A stretch of DNA of 22,109 nt, taken from the NCBI GenBank assembly GCA_050743125.1, contig JBOGEB010000059.1, positions 1 through 22,109 of the forward strand, read 5' to 3'. Under the pieces are notes generated by a model that was given only the letters and a program-made list of their open reading frames with translations, searched no databases and was not told the DNA's origin. The position numbers and the translations under genes are program-made. Below are positions 6,975 through 16,068 of this stretch, piece by piece. Numbering within the stretch: position 1 is the first letter of the stretch; each line of letters opens with the position of its first letter. Origin of the DNA: JBOGEB01 sp050743125. GTDB taxonomy: Bacteria; Actinomycetota; Nitriliruptoria; Euzebyales; Egibacteraceae.

Positions 6975-7572
6975 ATGTACCTGCGTGAGACCAAGCGGCG
7001 CAACAAAGACGGCAGCGTGGCCAGCTACCTGTAGCTGGCCCACAACGTACGCCACCCGGACACGGGCGTGGCTGGTGCGCTCGATCGCCAGAGTGCCGGA
7101 CCCGGCCGATGCGCTGGCGGCGCTCGAGCCCGGGGACGTACAGGTGCTCGCCGGGCGTGATCTGGGTGGGGCGTGGGTGCTCGGTCAGCTGTGGCAGCGT
7201 GTGGGCATCGCCAAGGCGATCGCCAAGTCGCCGCCGGCCGGCGGGTGGACGTGCGCATGGAGCGGGCTGTTCGCGCTGGTCGCCAACCGGGCGCTGGCCC
7301 CGAGCTCGAAGAGCTGGAGGCCACCAGATGGGTGTCCGAGGAGGTGTTCATCGACGGGCTGGCCGGCCTGGATCACACCACCTGCTACCGGGCGATGGAC
7401 TTCCTGCTCGACGGGCTGGCCGAACTCCAACAGACGGTGTTCTTCACCGTCGCCGACCTGCTCTTCTTCGACACCACCTCCACCTACTTCGAGATCGACC
7501 AGGCCGACCCCGCCACGGTGGACGCCGACGGCCACACCAGCGCAGGGTTTCGTACTCACGGCCACTCGAAGA
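6975..7572 (+). pseudogene. IS1634-family transposase, N-terminal remnant with several lesions
   Basis: The ATG at 6975 opens MYLRETKRRNKDGSVASYL, the standard IS1634 N-terminus, but codon 20 is TAG (7032-7034) where a glutamine is expected. The frame then changes after GVAGA and some 25 residues are missing. It resumes as DPADALAALEPGDVQVLAGRD to about 7300, shifts again, and continues as EELEATRWVSEEVFIDGLAG, LFFDTTSTYFE (first catalytic Asp) and GFRTHGHSK. It ends at about 7572, where family members would read on with DHRPDLPQ. A stop, two frame changes and loss of the C-terminal half make it dead. Confidence 0.8.
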
Positions 7573-8224
7573 TGATCGCCAACGCATCGGTGACGAGCGC
7601 GCTGACCAGCGCGTCGCGGGCGACGTCATCGTCCCACGCGCAGTCGGGCTTGCCGGCCTTGTCGTAGTCATGGGCCGACACCGTGACCTGGCGCGCCTCG
7701 GGCACGAGCCTTCTGACCTTGCGGATCGCCGCGACCAGCTGCGTGACCGTGTCCTGGGTCGCCACGGCGTCTTCCAAAACGGTGGAGTCGGGCGCCCGGC
7801 GCACCGGCCGTTGAGGATCCCGGTCCGACGAGCGACGCCCTTGACCGCCTCGTCGATGCGGTGCGGACGCTCCGAACAGTTCAACCGGCTGCGCCAGCAC
7901 ACGAACACGGTGCGGTGGAACGCCTCGGCGTCGGGCGCCAACCCGGCCGCCGCCTTCCAGCGGATGTCACACGACAGCGCCATGGCGGCCTGACGGTCCG
8001 ACAGACCCTCCAACTCCTTGAGCGCCATCGCGACCGCGGTCACGTCGGTCGGGATCGACGGGCGGCTCCGCTCCGATTCGAACAGGTCGGCGAACGCACT
8101 CGTCAGGAAAGATCCGCTTGCGGCGCTCCGCCAGCAGCGGGAGCACCGACCCCGCGGGGACCAGGTGCCCGCACAGCGCCGCGGTGTCCAACAGCTCTCG
8201 ATCTGGAAGGCTCACTCCCTGCAT
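7573..8224 (-). pseudogene. IS1182-family transposase, N-terminal remnant
   Basis: Three frames are needed. 8224 to about 8105 reads MQGVSLPDRELLDTAALCGH and AERRKRIFPDE. About 8105 to 7870 reads FADLFESERSRPSIPTDVTA and LEGLSDRQAAMALSCDIRWK. About 7870 to 7573 reads APDSTVLEDAVATQDTVTQL and SALVTDALAI. This is the DUF772/InsH N-terminal half of IS1182 transposases; the catalytic C-terminal half is absent. It ends against the IS1634 remnant, in opposite orientation, so a deletion or recombination joined two insertion sequences. Confidence 0.75.
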
Positions 8225-8335
8225 AACCGCACTACACCATATAAACCTCCTAAAAGGTATAATACGGGCAAGAATTCTTCAGCAGCCTCCTAGAGCAGAC
8301 GCGATCGCGCGAGAGGGCCCCGCACCCGCCTATGC

Positions 8336-8419
8336 CGCTTTCTCGACGGGCTCGTGCCCAAGGCACGCCACATACTGGACGAGTTGCTCGAGAAGCACAC
8401 GGTCCATGGCATCGCCTGA
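8336..8419 (+). pseudogene. Possible C-terminal scrap of a type I restriction HsdR
   Basis: The frame RFLDGLVPKARHILDELLEK then HTVHGIA and TGA resembles the ILDELLEKYAEHGTAQF segment near the end of EcoEI-type HsdR subunits. Only about 27 codons are left and the tail has diverged. Recognised from memory of the family; a chance match is possible. Confidence 0.35.
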
Positions 8420-8441
8420 AACTCCACGGGAACTGGAGTTT
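8419..8441. terminator. 8-bp stem-loop followed by TTT
   Basis: AAACTCCA (8419-8426) and TGGAGTTT (8434-8441) pair perfectly around a 7-nt loop, beginning within the stop codon of the HsdR-like scrap. One further T follows. The shape fits a weak intrinsic terminator readable on either strand. Confidence 0.35.
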
Positions 8442-8453
8442 TGTGCATCACGC

Positions 8454-8474
8454 TTGACATGGAACTCAAGTTCC
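8454..8474 (+). promoter_or_regulatory. TTGACA next to a 14-bp palindrome
   Basis: TTGACA (8454-8459) is a perfect -35 hexamer. One base later comes GGAACTCAAGTTCC (8461-8474), arms GGAACT/AGTTCC with a 2-bp centre. A palindrome downstream of a -35 is the layout of repressor or MerR-type operators. It lies upstream of the AbiEi-like fragment, so it may be that gene's old promoter. No regulator gene is adjacent. Confidence 0.4.
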
Positions 8475-8506
8475 GTTGAGATTCGCGTATACCCGCTGAC
8501 CGGCAA

Positions 8507-8726
8507 AACCTTCGCCGCCGCCTCGTCTCGGTCGCCGCCACCCAGTCGGGCCACTTCACCGCGCTGCAGGCGCTGCAGGCCGGCTACACCTACCAGGCGC
8601 AGTCCTACCACGTCGACCGGGGGCAACTGGATCCGCGTGGGGCGCGGCATTCTTCGCCTGCCCGAATGGCCCACGGGCAATCGATACTGGTTTTGCGACC
8701 TGTTCCCAGCGGGCGCAGACGAATGA
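8507..8726 (+). pseudogene. AbiEi-like antitoxin N-terminal fragment, frameshifted
   Basis: The first frame reads NLRRRLVSVAATQSGHFTAL then QALQAGYTYQAQSYHVDRG. The second reads GNWIRVGRGILRLPEWP. Together they are the N-terminal winged helix (AbiEi_4 type) of type IV antitoxins. The frames join if one G is removed from the run of five at 8619-8623. No start codon survives in frame (a TGA lies upstream). After EWPTGN the sequence leaves the family, and it stops at 8724-8726, so the C-terminal effector part is missing. No AbiEii toxin is present. A relic. Confidence 0.6.
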
Positions 8727-8758
8727 CCGGTTTCAACTGCGGCAGCGAAACGGTGAGC

Positions 8759-9736
8759 ATGATGGCAGCCAACCGCGAGTCTTCTGCCACGGCGGACCGT
8801 GGACGGGAAGCAGAGCAGCCCACCGAGATTCCCCCCAAAGGCTGGAAGGACATCGGTGTCCGCGCCTACAGACAGGCCAAGGCCGACCATGTGCCGCTCA
8901 TAGCGGCAGGCGTGGCGTTTTACGCCATGTTTGGGCTGTTTCCCGGCTTGCTCGCGCTGGCGACGCTGTACGGACTGGTGGCCGATCCCGGCCAGATCCA
9001 GACCCAGTTGCAGTCGTTCACCAGTGCCTTGCCGCCGGCAGCGTTGGCGTTGATCACCGATCAGCTCGGCAAGGCGGCCAGCAGCGCCGAACCCAGGCTG
9101 ACGGTCGGGTTGGTCTTGAGCCTGTCGGGCGTGCTGTGGAGCGCATCGGGGGGCGTAGGTGGGCTGCTGATGGGGATCAACGTTGCCTATGACGAGGACG
9201 AGACCCGCGGATTTTTGGCACGTCGCGGGCTTGCGTTACTGCTGACTGTCGGCGCGATCGTGTTTGCGATCCTGGTGGTCGCGTTGCTTGCCGTGCTGCC
9301 GGCCGTGCTGGACAGCCTGGGTTTGGGTTCGCTAGGCCAGACCGCTCTCACTGTGGGGCGTTGGCCGTTGTTGGCGGCCCTTGTGATGGCCGGCCTGGCG
9401 GTGCTCTACCGGTACGCTCCCGACCGCGACCGGGCCCGGTTTGCTTGGGTCAGCCCGGGCACGGTGGTCGCGACCGTGCTGTGGCTGGCGGGTTCCGGCG
9501 CGTTGGTGCTCTACGTGCGTAATTTCGGCAGGTATGACCAGACCTACGGAGCGATTGGCGGGGTGATTGTGCTGCTCCTGTGGCTGTTCCTGTCCGCGTT
9601 TGCCGTGCTGTTCGGCGCCGAGTTCAACGCCGAGACAGAACGCCAAACTCGCCGAGACAGCACCACAGGAACCGCCAAGCCACTCGGGCGACGGGGAGCC
9701 TCCGCAGCCGACACCGTGGGAGAGTCCACGACCTAA
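8759..9736 (+). CDS. YihY/virulence factor BrkB family membrane protein
   Basis: 325 residues with a hydrophilic N-terminus (1-28), then KGWKDIGVRAYRQAKADHVP leading into about six membrane segments (near 45-75, 110-145, 158-190, 203-218, 232-252, 264-287). Family hallmarks are LIAAGVAFYAMFGLFPGLLA, YRYAPDR (217-223), and the final YGAIGGVIVLLLWLFLSA followed by FGAEFNAE. These inner-membrane proteins were once thought to be RNase BN; their function is not settled. ATG 8759 is chosen by family length and a modest GGTGAG; ATG 8762 is equally possible, and in-frame starts at 8723 and 8666 would overlap the AbiEi relic. The gene is intact. Confidence 0.9.
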   Translation: MMAANRESSATADRGREAEQPTEIPPKGWKDIGVRAYRQAKADHVPLIAAGVAFYAMFGLFPGLLALATLYGLVADPGQIQTQLQSFTSALPPAALALITDQLGKAASSAEPRLTVGLVLSLSGVLWSASGGVGGLLMGINVAYDEDETRGFLARRGLALLLTVGAIVFAILVVALLAVLPAVLDSLGLGSLGQTALTVGRWPLLAALVMAGLAVLYRYAPDRDRARFAWVSPGTVVATVLWLAGSGALVLYVRNFGRYDQTYGAIGGVIVLLLWLFLSAFAVLFGAEFNAETERQTRRDSTTGTAKPLGRRGASAADTVGESTT

Positions 9737-9898
9737 AAGCCGCCAGACGTTCCATCCAGGCCGCAGCTTTTGCCGAGCGCATGCGCCGACACGGGCACGG
9801 GTGCAGTGCAGCCCCCGGACGGGAGCTGACAGACGTTCGGTGCTCCGCCTGATCCGACCGCTGCAGGACACCGCTGGCCACCGCCGTCGGCCTTCGCG

Positions 9899-11271
9899 CT
9901 ACCCGGTCGGCACGAGGTCGTAGGCGGGGGCGGTGCGGGGCCAGGGTCGGTGGAGCTCGAGTTCGCGGGCGATGGCGAGGAGCAGGCGCTCGCCGCCGGG
10001 TGGGGCGACGAGTTGGACAGCGAGGGGAACGCCGGTGCGGTGCAGGCCGGCGGGCACCACGGCGGCGGGCCAGCCCGCGAGGTTCCACGGCGGGGCGAAC
10101 GGGGAGTACCGGCTAGCGGCGGCGACGTTGCGCAGCCAGCCCCGATCGCCCCAGCGCACAGCGGCCGGGGGCGGCTGGGCGAGCGCGGGGGTGACGAGCA
10201 CGTCGATGTGGGCGAAGAAGGGCTCGAGCCGGTTCCGCCAACGCTGCCGGGTCTGTGGTCGCGCAAGCCTGAGCCGGCGGGCCAGGCGGCCGGCGCGGGC
10301 GTGCCGCCGGGCGGGCCGGTCCAGCGTCCGCCGGTCCAGCGCCCGGGTGCAGCCGTCTGCGCACACGCACCAGGTCGCCAGGACAGTCGTGCCGAGGGTC
10401 AGCGGGTACGGCGGTCGGCGGCGCGCACATCGTGGCCGGCATCGGCAAGCGCCTTCCCGGCGGCGCGCGCGGCGGCCTGGTACTCCCGGTCCACCGGCAA
10501 CCCGGCCACCGGCGGCCGGGTGGACACGGCCACCCGCAACGGGCGGTCCGGCACGGCGACCTCGGCCCACTCCGGCCGGCCCGCCATCACCGCCAGCAGG
10601 AGCGCGGCGTCGGCCACGGTGGTGGCGAGCGGGCCGTGCTCGGCCAGCCCGAACCACGGGTTCCCCTGCTCGAACGGCGGCGGGAGCACACCGGGGCCGG
10701 GCTTGAGGCCGAACAGCCCGCAGCAGGCCGCCGGGATCCGGATCGAGCCCAGCCCGTCGTTGCCCTGGGCCACGGGAACCATACCGGCGGCCACCGCGAC
10801 GGCCGCGCCCCCGGACGACCCGCCGGGCGTGCGCTCCGGGCGCCACGGGTTACGCGCGATCCCGTAAACGCTGTCGTCCATCGGGAAGAGCCCCAGTTCG
10901 GGCATGCTGCTGAGGCCCACGACGACCGCGCCGGCGGCGCGCAGCCGGCGCACCACCTCGTGGTCGGCGGCGGCCGGCTCGTCCGGGGTGGCCGCCGATC
11001 CGCACCTGGCCGCCTCCCCGGCCACGGCGGTGTTGTCCTTGACCGCCAGCGGCACGCCGGCCAGTGGGAGGTCCGCTCGGTCGGCGCGGGCGTCCACGAC
11101 GTCCGCCTCGGCCAGCGCACGCTGCTCCCGGACCACCCGGAATGCGCCCAGCTCGCCGTCGATCGCGCGTATCCGCGCCAGGTGCTCGGCCACCACCGCG
11201 CGCGCCGTGACCTCACCCGCCCGCACCGCGGTCGCGATCTCCGTTGCCTGACGCCCCAACCATTCCGTCAT
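9899..11271 (-). pseudogene. Amidase-signature family hydrolase with one frameshift
   Basis: Read across one frameshift this is a full-length (about 456-residue) amidase of the GatA/AS family, which hydrolyses amide bonds with a Ser-cisSer-Lys triad. All three are present: K78 in PLAVKDN, S152 in GGSSGGA and S176 in GNDGLGSIRIPA. The first frame runs from the ATG at 11271 to ADRRTR and a stop at 10399-10401. The C-terminal frame resumes as YPLTLGTTVLATW and ends PAYDLVPTG at 9899. One missing C near 10413-10416 explains it, since inserting it restores the common ADPPYPLTLG. The rest is pristine, so a sequencing error or very recent mutation is likely. It is divergent from the peroxiredoxin gene. 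Substrate unknown. Confidence 0.85.
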
Positions 11272-11349
11272 GAATCAGTCTCCGATCGGCCTTCCGAAAG
11301 GCACCGGGAGTTGGTTGCCCCAGAACGGGCACGGCGGCAGGGTGGCGCC

Positions 11350-11910
11350 ATGTCCGTACCCGACCCGCCGATGTTGCCGCCGAATCTTCCCGTGCCGGAC
11401 GACGACGGCGCCGCCGAGCATCTGCGAGGAACGCACGTGTCCCCGATCCGGCTGCCGGCGACCGACGGAGAAGTCGTGGTGGGTCAGCCGCCAGGGCCTA
11501 CCGTGCTGTTCTGCTACCCCCGTCTGGGCCATCCGGAGGCCGCGCCGTTGGTGCCCCATTGGGATCTCATCCCGGGCGCCCGCGGGTGCACGCTCCAGGC
11601 CTGTGGTTTCCGGGACTGGCACGCCGAGTTCGCCGCGATGGGTGTGCAAGTGCTCGGCGCCTCGACCGAGGAGTCTGCGTATCAGCGGGAGGCCGCCGAG
11701 CGGCTCGCCCTGCCGTTCCCCTTGGTTTCCGACGCCCGGCTGAGGCTCGCCCGGGCGTGGAGACTCCCGGTCTTCGAGGTCGCCGGCCGCGTGCTCTTGA
11801 GGCGGCTGACCATGCTCCTCCGGGACGGCATGGTCGAGCGCGTGTGGTACCCCGTTTTCCCGCCGGACCGGCACGCCACCGAGGTGCTCGACTCGCTCCG
11901 GCGAGGGTGA
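11350..11910 (+). CDS. Peroxiredoxin, PrxQ/BCP-like
   Basis: A 186-residue thiol peroxidase. The redoxin core opens with VLFCYPRLGHPE, and ARGCTLQACGFRDWHAEFAAM carries C80 as the likely peroxidatic cysteine and C85 as resolving cysteine. This five-residue spacing is typical of atypical two-cysteine BCP/PrxQ enzymes. It continues with LPFPLVSDARLRLARAW and VERVWYPVFPPDRHA. ATG 11350 follows AGGGTGG at a usable distance; the same frame is open far upstream but reads through the antisense of the amidase. It should reduce hydroperoxides, including lipid ones. It converges on the acyl-CoA ligase end with 35 bp between. Confidence 0.85.
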   Translation: MSVPDPPMLPPNLPVPDDDGAAEHLRGTHVSPIRLPATDGEVVVGQPPGPTVLFCYPRLGHPEAAPLVPHWDLIPGARGCTLQACGFRDWHAEFAAMGVQVLGASTEESAYQREAAERLALPFPLVSDARLRLARAWRLPVFEVAGRVLLRRLTMLLRDGMVERVWYPVFPPDRHATEVLDSLRRG

Positions 11911-11945
11911 CCGCGCGCTGAGTTCGCTCGACCGGGGTCGGGCGG

Positions 11946-13709
11946 TCATGAGGCGTTGTACATGCGGTCGATGAGGTCGGCGTACCGTTGGGAGATCACG
12001 GCACGTTTGAGCTTCAGGGTCGGGGTCAGCTCGCCGGCCTCCTGTGACAGCTCGCGCGGCAGCATCGTGAACCGCTTGACCTGCGCGGCGCGAGACAGCC
12101 TGGCATTCACCACGTCGACCGCCCGCTCGACCAGCGCCCGCGCGTCCTCGCGGGCGTGCGCGACCTCCTCGGCGTCCACTGCGACCAGCGCGGACACGTA
12201 CGGCCGGCGGTCGCCGCAGACCACGGCCTGGGCGATGCCCCGCTGCTGGCGCAAGGCGTTCTCGATCTCGACCGGCGCGACGTTCTTGCCGGTGGCCGTG
12301 ATGATCAGCTCCTTCTTCCGGCCGGTGATGTACAGGAAGCCGTCCCCGTCCAGCCTGCCGAGGTCGCCGGTGTGCAGCCAGCCGTCACGGATCGCGGCTG
12401 CGGTGGCCGCCTCGTCCCGGTAGTAGCCGCGGAGCAGGTTGGGTCCCTGGAGCAGGATCTCGCCGTCGTCGGCGATCGTGATTCGCATGCCCGGCAGCGG
12501 CTTGCCGACCGAGCCGATCCGCACGTCGTCTGGCCGGTTCAGGGCGATGGCCGGGGACTCGGTCATGCCGTAGGACTCCAACACGGGCACGCCGATCGCC
12601 CAGAAGTACTCCAGGATCTCCGGGGCGATCGGGGCGGCGCCGGTGATGCACTGCTTGATCTGGCCGCCGAGCACGCCCCTGACCTTGGCCAGCACTAACC
12701 GGTCCGCCACGGCCAGCCGCGCCTTGGCCAGCCGGCCCAGCGGCCGCGGGCCGGTGCCACGGGCCTGCCGCCCGGTGCGCAGGCCCCAGGAGAACAGCGC
12801 CTGCTTCATCCGGTTGGACTCGGCGACCTGGCGGGTGATGACCGCGTGGAGCTTCTCGAACAGCCGGGGCACGCTGGGGAAGTAGTGCGGCCTGGTCGCG
12901 GCCAGGTCGGCGGCGATCTTGGCCATGTCGCCCTCCCAGAACACCAGCGTCCCGCCGCACTCGAGGGCGACCAGCTCGACCAGGTGGGCGAAGGCGTGCG
13001 CCAGCGGCAGGAACAGGTATCCGCGCTCGCCGGGGCGCAGCGGCAGCGCCCGCGCGGTCATGGCGACCGTGGCCAGCCACGCCGCGTGGTCGAGCATGCA
13101 GCCCTTGGGCGGGCCGGTCGTGCCCGAGGTGTACAGGATCGCGGCGAGGTCGGTGGGCTCGATCTCGGCCAGCCGCCGCTCCAGCGGCCCCGGCTGCCGA
13201 CGGCCGTGCCTGGCCAGCTCGTCCAGGGTGAGCGTGGCTCCGGTGGGGTCGCCGTCCGGGTCGACGACCACGACCTCGTCCAGCTCGGGCAGGTCGCCGC
13301 GGACCGTGCGCACCTTGCCGAGGTGCTCGGTGGCCTCCACGACCGCCACCTTGGCACCGGAGTGCCGCAGGATGTGCCGGACCTCCTCGACCGAGCTGGT
13401 CGGGTAGAGCGGGACCAGGACAGCCCCGGCGCACAGCGCCGCGTAGTGCGCCCAGCTCCACTCGGGCCGGGTGCCGGCGAACAGGGCGACTCGGTCCCCG
13501 CGCTCCACGCCCAGGTCGATCAGGCCGGCCGCCAGCTCACGGACGGTGCGGACCAGCGCGGCGTAGGACACCTCGGTCCAGCCGCCGGCGGTCTTGTGCT
13601 GGAACGCGGCCGTGCCGACGAACCGGTCACCGGCTGCCAGCACCAGCTCGGCCAGCGTCCCTGGCGCCAGCGAGGGCGCGCGCGGTGAGACCGGCGTCTC
13701 GGATCTCAT
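11946..13709 (-). CDS. Long-chain fatty-acid--CoA ligase (AMP-binding, FadD15-like)
   Basis: 587 residues, the normal length for bacterial long-chain acyl-CoA synthetases. Motifs in order are the phosphate-binding loop LYTSGTTGPPKG (192-203), YGMTES (380-385), GWLHTGDLG with D449, and the hinge/C-terminal region GRKKELIITATGKNVAP (463-479), then a Lys-containing tail LTPTLKLKR. It activates a fatty acid via the acyl-adenylate to the CoA thioester. The ATG at 13709 has a very strong GAGGAGGAG just upstream. It is the last gene of the five-gene operon, 53 bp after the epimerase stop, so it probably supplies the acyl group used by the N-acyltransferase. It may also serve general lipid metabolism. 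Confidence 0.9.
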   Translation of the reverse strand: MRSETPVSPRAPSLAPGTLAELVLAAGDRFVGTAAFQHKTAGGWTEVSYAALVRTVRELAAGLIDLGVERGDRVALFAGTRPEWSWAHYAALCAGAVLVPLYPTSSVEEVRHILRHSGAKVAVVEATEHLGKVRTVRGDLPELDEVVVVDPDGDPTGATLTLDELARHGRRQPGPLERRLAEIEPTDLAAILYTSGTTGPPKGCMLDHAAWLATVAMTARALPLRPGERGYLFLPLAHAFAHLVELVALECGGTLVFWEGDMAKIAADLAATRPHYFPSVPRLFEKLHAVITRQVAESNRMKQALFSWGLRTGRQARGTGPRPLGRLAKARLAVADRLVLAKVRGVLGGQIKQCITGAAPIAPEILEYFWAIGVPVLESYGMTESPAIALNRPDDVRIGSVGKPLPGMRITIADDGEILLQGPNLLRGYYRDEAATAAAIRDGWLHTGDLGRLDGDGFLYITGRKKELIITATGKNVAPVEIENALRQQRGIAQAVVCGDRRPYVSALVAVDAEEVAHAREDARALVERAVDVVNARLSRAAQVKRFTMLPRELSQEAGELTPTLKLKRAVISQRYADLIDRMYNAS

Positions 13710-13762
13710 GGCTCCTCCTCGATCGTGGGGCTCCGTGGGGGCTTCCGCGAAAGGACCCCGGC

Positions 13763-14854
13763 TCAGACGACCCGGAGCCGGACGGTGGCCCGCAGCGCGG
13801 CGAGCAGGCCGACCCGGCGGGCGCCGCGCACGAGCTGGCCCATCCGGTCCACGGAGCGCGTGGGCGCCTGGGCGAACCGGCCGTCATCGATCAGCTCGCG
13901 GTACCAGTCCACGGTCGTGGCGAGCGCCTGGTCGATCGGCTGCGGCGCGTAGCCCAGCTCGCGCCGCGCCTTGTCCACCGAGTACCGCCAGTCCCCGGCC
14001 ATCAGCCGGACCGCCTCCCTCGGCAGCGGGTTGGGCAGGCCCAGCAGCCGCTTGCGGTTGGCCAGCCGCTCCACACGGCGCGGCAGCACCACCACCGGGT
14101 GGGCTACTCCTGAGACCTCGCGCAGCCGCTCGATGAACTGCACCCAGGTCAGGTCCTCGGCGCCGAGCAGGTACCGCTCGCCGGGACGGCCGCGCTCGGC
14201 CGCCAGCAGGTGGCCGGCGGCCACGTCCTCCACGCCGACGAAGTTGTTGTAGGCGTCGACCACGGCCGGCAGCCGGCCACGCAGGTAGTTGCCGACCAGC
14301 CGGGTGGACGGGGCGCCGAGCAGCGCCCGCTCGAGCGCCGCGCCCAGCGTGTAGGTGGGGTTGGTAACGACGACCTCGATCCCGCATCGCCGCCCGGCCT
14401 CCAGCGCCGCGGTCTCCCCGGCCTGCTTCGAGTCCATGTAGACGAAGCCGGAGGACCGGTACGGGGTGTCCTCGTCGGTGATCTCGCCATGGGGGGCCGG
14501 CCCGACGGCGCTGGCCGTGGAGGTCACGACCACCCGGCGCAGCCCTGCCTCGGCGGCCGCCTCCACGATCCGGGGCGGCACCTCGGCGTTGATCGCCCAG
14601 ATCCGGTCCCGGTCCCGGCCGCCGATCTCGCCGGCCAGGTGGAACAGGAGCGCGCAGCCGTCCAGCGCGCGCCGCACCGCCTCGGAGTCGGCCAGGTCCA
14701 CCTCGACTGGGTCCACGTCCAGGCCGGGCAGGCTCTCCAGCCGCTTCAGGCTGCGGACCAGGACCCGGACCCGCTCCCTGCGCCGCACCAGTCGCTGGAC
14801 CACATGGGCGCCGATGAACCCGGTCCCTCCGGTCACCGCGACCGTGCCGGTCAT
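13763..14854 (-). CDS. NAD-dependent epimerase/dehydratase (extended SDR)
   Basis: 363 residues. The Rossmann glycine motif TGGTGFIG is at 8-15, and the SDR catalytic elements are TSTASA (111-116) and Y139-M-D-S-K143. The C-terminal half (NNFVGVEDVAAGHLLA, YLLGAEDLTW, RYSVDKARRELGY) is typical of nucleotide-sugar or dihydroflavonol-reductase-like extended SDRs. The start at 14854 overlaps the upstream stop as ATGA and has AAGGTGG 7 nt before it; longer frames upstream lie antiparallel over the pyruvyl-transferase gene and are rejected. Reaction and substrate cannot be read; reduction or epimerisation of a sugar or acyl intermediate fits the operon. Confidence 0.88.
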   Translation of the reverse strand: MTGTVAVTGGTGFIGAHVVQRLVRRRERVRVLVRSLKRLESLPGLDVDPVEVDLADSEAVRRALDGCALLFHLAGEIGGRDRDRIWAINAEVPPRIVEAAAEAGLRRVVVTSTASAVGPAPHGEITDEDTPYRSSGFVYMDSKQAGETAALEAGRRCGIEVVVTNPTYTLGAALERALLGAPSTRLVGNYLRGRLPAVVDAYNNFVGVEDVAAGHLLAAERGRPGERYLLGAEDLTWVQFIERLREVSGVAHPVVVLPRRVERLANRKRLLGLPNPLPREAVRLMAGDWRYSVDKARRELGYAPQPIDQALATTVDWYRELIDDGRFAQAPTRSVDRMGQLVRGARRVGLLAALRATVRLRVV

Positions 14855-16065
14855 TCCTCCACCACCTTTGCGAGCAGCCGGTAGTTCTCCCGGTCCCGCT
14901 CTTGGAAGTCGGCGAACATGGCAGTCAGCGCAGGCCGCAGCTCGTCCCGCTCGGCCATCAGCTGGCGGTGCCGGTCGGCGAGCACGGCGGCCAGCTCTGG
15001 GGTGTCGTGCTGAACGAAGTAGCGCTCCACGCCCATCTCCTGGGTGATGAACCGGGTCCGATTGTCGTGCCCGACCGCCACGAACGGCACCGCGTAGGCC
15101 AGCGGCATCACCAGCGCGTGGTAGCGGGAGGTGGCGATCGTGGTGAGCCGGCTCAGCGCGGCGGACATCTGCACGGTGTCGAGCGCGAGGCAGGAGACCA
15201 GGCGCACCCGCTGCGGGTCGCCCACGCGGCGGACCAGCGCCGCGCGCAGGGCCAGTCCGATCCGCTTGTCGGACGGGTCCATGACCACCACGGCCAGCGC
15301 GCACTCCGGGTCGCGGGCGGCCAGCCCGGCGCCGAACGCGGCCCACTGCTCCACCAGCCGCGCGCTGCGTGCCCGCCCCCCGTCCGGCCAGGTGCCCTTG
15401 AACGGGTACCGCACGTACTCCCCCGGCCGGCCGGCCAGCGCCATCCGCGCCGGGTACATGAAGAAGTCCACTGGGGCCAGGCCGTGGATCCGCGGGGCGT
15501 GCAGGCCCAGTTGGGCGGTGACGGTGGCGCGGACCGCCTCCGAGGGCAACGGCATGGACACCGCGCAGTCCGCGGTGACCGTGACCGGGATGGTGAGCCC
15601 GCGCTCCCGCAGCTCGTCGAGGGCGGCCGGAGTGCGCAGGGTGAGCAGCCGCAGGATGTTCAAAGCGGCCATCACCCGGGGCCGGCGGGACGCGTGCAGC
15701 GGGCCGGAGTCGATCGCCAGCGCGGCTGCGGGCACGCCGGCCGCGGCGGCCTGCTCCAGCACAGTGGTGTGGGCCAGCACCATGTGCTTGGTGAAGGCGT
15801 CGCTCAGCATGTTGCCCTCGGTGAACACCACCATGTCCACGTCGCGCAGCAGCTGGCGGGCGCCGGCCTTGTAGAACGCGGGATGGAGGTAGCGCTTGCG
15901 CACGCCGCTGAGGTAGTCGAGATGGTGCCGGTGGAAGGTGACCACGTGGACGTGGTCACCCCCCAACAACTCGCGCAGCGCGTGCACGATCGACACCAGC
16001 CGGGATTCCGCACCAGCGTTGCGGAAACCGTGGTAGCCGAAGACGAGGACGTGCTTGCCGGCCAT
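14851..16065 (-). CDS. Polysaccharide pyruvyl transferase family protein
   Basis: 404 residues with the PS_pyruv_trans fold: N-terminal HVLVFGYHGFRNAGAESRL (cf. GYxGxxNxGDE), DMVVFTEGNMLSDAF in the first domain and, in the second, VVVMDPSDKR and TIATSRYHALVMPLAYAVPFVAVGHDNR. Family members (CsaB, WcaK and others) transfer pyruvate from phosphoenolpyruvate to a sugar, or act as related glycosyl-fold enzymes. It starts 3 bp after the acyltransferase stop and ends in an ATGA overlap with the epimerase, so it is translated with them. Placing this enzyme between an acyltransferase and an acyl-CoA ligase is unusual for a wall-polysaccharide gene. The substrate may be a small molecule or glycolipid. 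Confidence 0.85.
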   Translation of the reverse strand: MAGKHVLVFGYHGFRNAGAESRLVSIVHALRELLGGDHVHVVTFHRHHLDYLSGVRKRYLHPAFYKAGARQLLRDVDMVVFTEGNMLSDAFTKHMVLAHTTVLEQAAAAGVPAAALAIDSGPLHASRRPRVMAALNILRLLTLRTPAALDELRERGLTIPVTVTADCAVSMPLPSEAVRATVTAQLGLHAPRIHGLAPVDFFMYPARMALAGRPGEYVRYPFKGTWPDGGRARSARLVEQWAAFGAGLAARDPECALAVVVMDPSDKRIGLALRAALVRRVGDPQRVRLVSCLALDTVQMSAALSRLTTIATSRYHALVMPLAYAVPFVAVGHDNRTRFITQEMGVERYFVQHDTPELAAVLADRHRQLMAERDELRPALTAMFADFQERDRENYRLLAKVVEE

Positions 16066-16068
16066 GGC

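Noticed and set aside
10432..11349. Long in-frame N-terminal extension of the peroxiredoxin
   Set aside because: The extension is the antisense of the amidase. The family N-terminus fits the ATG at 11350.
11911..11945. Bidirectional terminator between the peroxiredoxin and FadD genes
   Set aside because: A short CGACC/GGTCG pairing exists near 11928-11940, but the stem is only about 5 bp and has no T-tract, so it is too weak to call.
14855..15346. Upstream extension of the epimerase frame
   Set aside because: The SDR glycine motif must be close to the N-terminus, and the ATG at 14854 forms an ATGA overlap with the upstream gene.
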